NCBI GenBank assembly: GCA_001567115.1
Contig: LMZT01000059.1
Coordinates: 1 to 48,204, forward strand
Origin: Candidatus Hinthialibacteria bacterium OLB16
Lineage (GTDB): Bacteria; Hinthialibacterota; Hinthialibacteria; OLB16
DNA: 48,204 nucleotides
Direction: 5' to 3'
Notes under the pieces: model-generated
What the model was told of the DNA's origin: nothing
Database searches by the model: none
Seen by the model: only the letters and a program-made list of their open reading frames with translations
Part shown: in pieces, positions 48,024 through 48,204 of the stretch
Layout: every line of letters begins with the position of its first letter
How positions within the stretch are numbered: position 1 is the first letter of the stretch
Translations under genes and position numbers: made by a program

Positions 48024-48204
48024 GGACTCCTCAGGCTGAAATGGTCATCAACCCACCTATCATTACTTTATCGTCTTCCGAGGCCGAGGACCATATCAGA
48101 TTCTTTAGTGAGTCCCGTGAATAACCCATGTAACAAAATGTTATTGAAGCCGCCCGATTGCCTGAGCAATTTTCTATCTATCGAAATACAGCGATTGCCG
48201 GATT

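Overview
The window looks like a piece of a Gram-negative genome with slightly more G+C than A+T. Outer-membrane traits include a TolC-type channel, three lipoproteins or secreted envelope proteins, an outer-membrane barrel, an AsmA-like protein and lipid acyltransferases. The mix of DUF4838, fucosidase, GH43-like, Gfo/Idh/MocA and PhyH genes with 'DCNxNGIPDECD' calcium-type repeats, a lone type IV-like pseudopilin and a 23S-5S rRNA unit without a 16S gene recalls Planctomycetota and uncultured phyla such as Hydrogenedentota or Sumerlaeota. That assignment is inference from gene content, not a computed placement.

Layout. 1-4515 (+): the end of a DUF374 acyltransferase, a DUF971 protein, a secreted DUF4838 protein and a frameshifted oxidoreductase. 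4533-6798 (-): a TolC-like channel and a CDF metal transporter. 6948-8075 (+): a secreted GH43/GH32-like propeller protein. 8082-9634 (-): queC, queE and a small unknown ORF, for deazaguanine (queuosine-type) biosynthesis. 9781-10938 (+): a 2-Cys peroxiredoxin and an FMN reductase, a redox pair. 10957-14638 (-): fucosidase, PhyH dioxygenase and Gfo/Idh/MocA dehydrogenase, a probable sugar-catabolic operon. 14878-18748 (-): an outer-membrane barrel, a small protein and a large VWA/calcium-repeat/propeller surface protein. 19229-24227 (+): histidine kinase, CheY-like regulator and hybrid kinase. 24251-25150 (+): secreted esterase-like hydrolase. 25202-30496 (-): pseudopilin, a three-domain jelly-roll surface protein, obg and a lipoprotein. 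30962-31126 (-): a 54-residue histone H1-like protein. 31407-34800 (+): a membrane permease and a NeuB/TIM-barrel fusion. 34900-38380 (+): a 23S-5S rRNA operon with its own promoter, leader hairpins, boxA and terminator. 38459-41394: a small membrane protein, an unusual IlvD C-domain fusion, argB and a Cys-rich lipoprotein. 41576-48023: a family 4 glycosyltransferase (+), then a methyltransferase, an AsmA-like protein and a PlsC-type acyltransferase (-).

A striking property of the sequence is the number of simple frameshifts. Seven single-base indels in six genes can be located, and most lie in homopolymers. Restoring each one gives a sensible full-length protein whose length divides by three, so I read them mainly as consensus errors rather than true pseudogenes. 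Affected genes are described as one gene.

The most unusual content is the rRNA unit lacking a 16S gene, with a leader that can fold in two mutually exclusive ways; the NeuB-SAF-TIM-barrel fusion; the IlvD C-terminal domain attached to an NTF2-like domain instead of its Fe-S half; and the VWA/propeller surface protein operon. No CRISPR array, tRNA gene, insertion sequence or phage gene was found.
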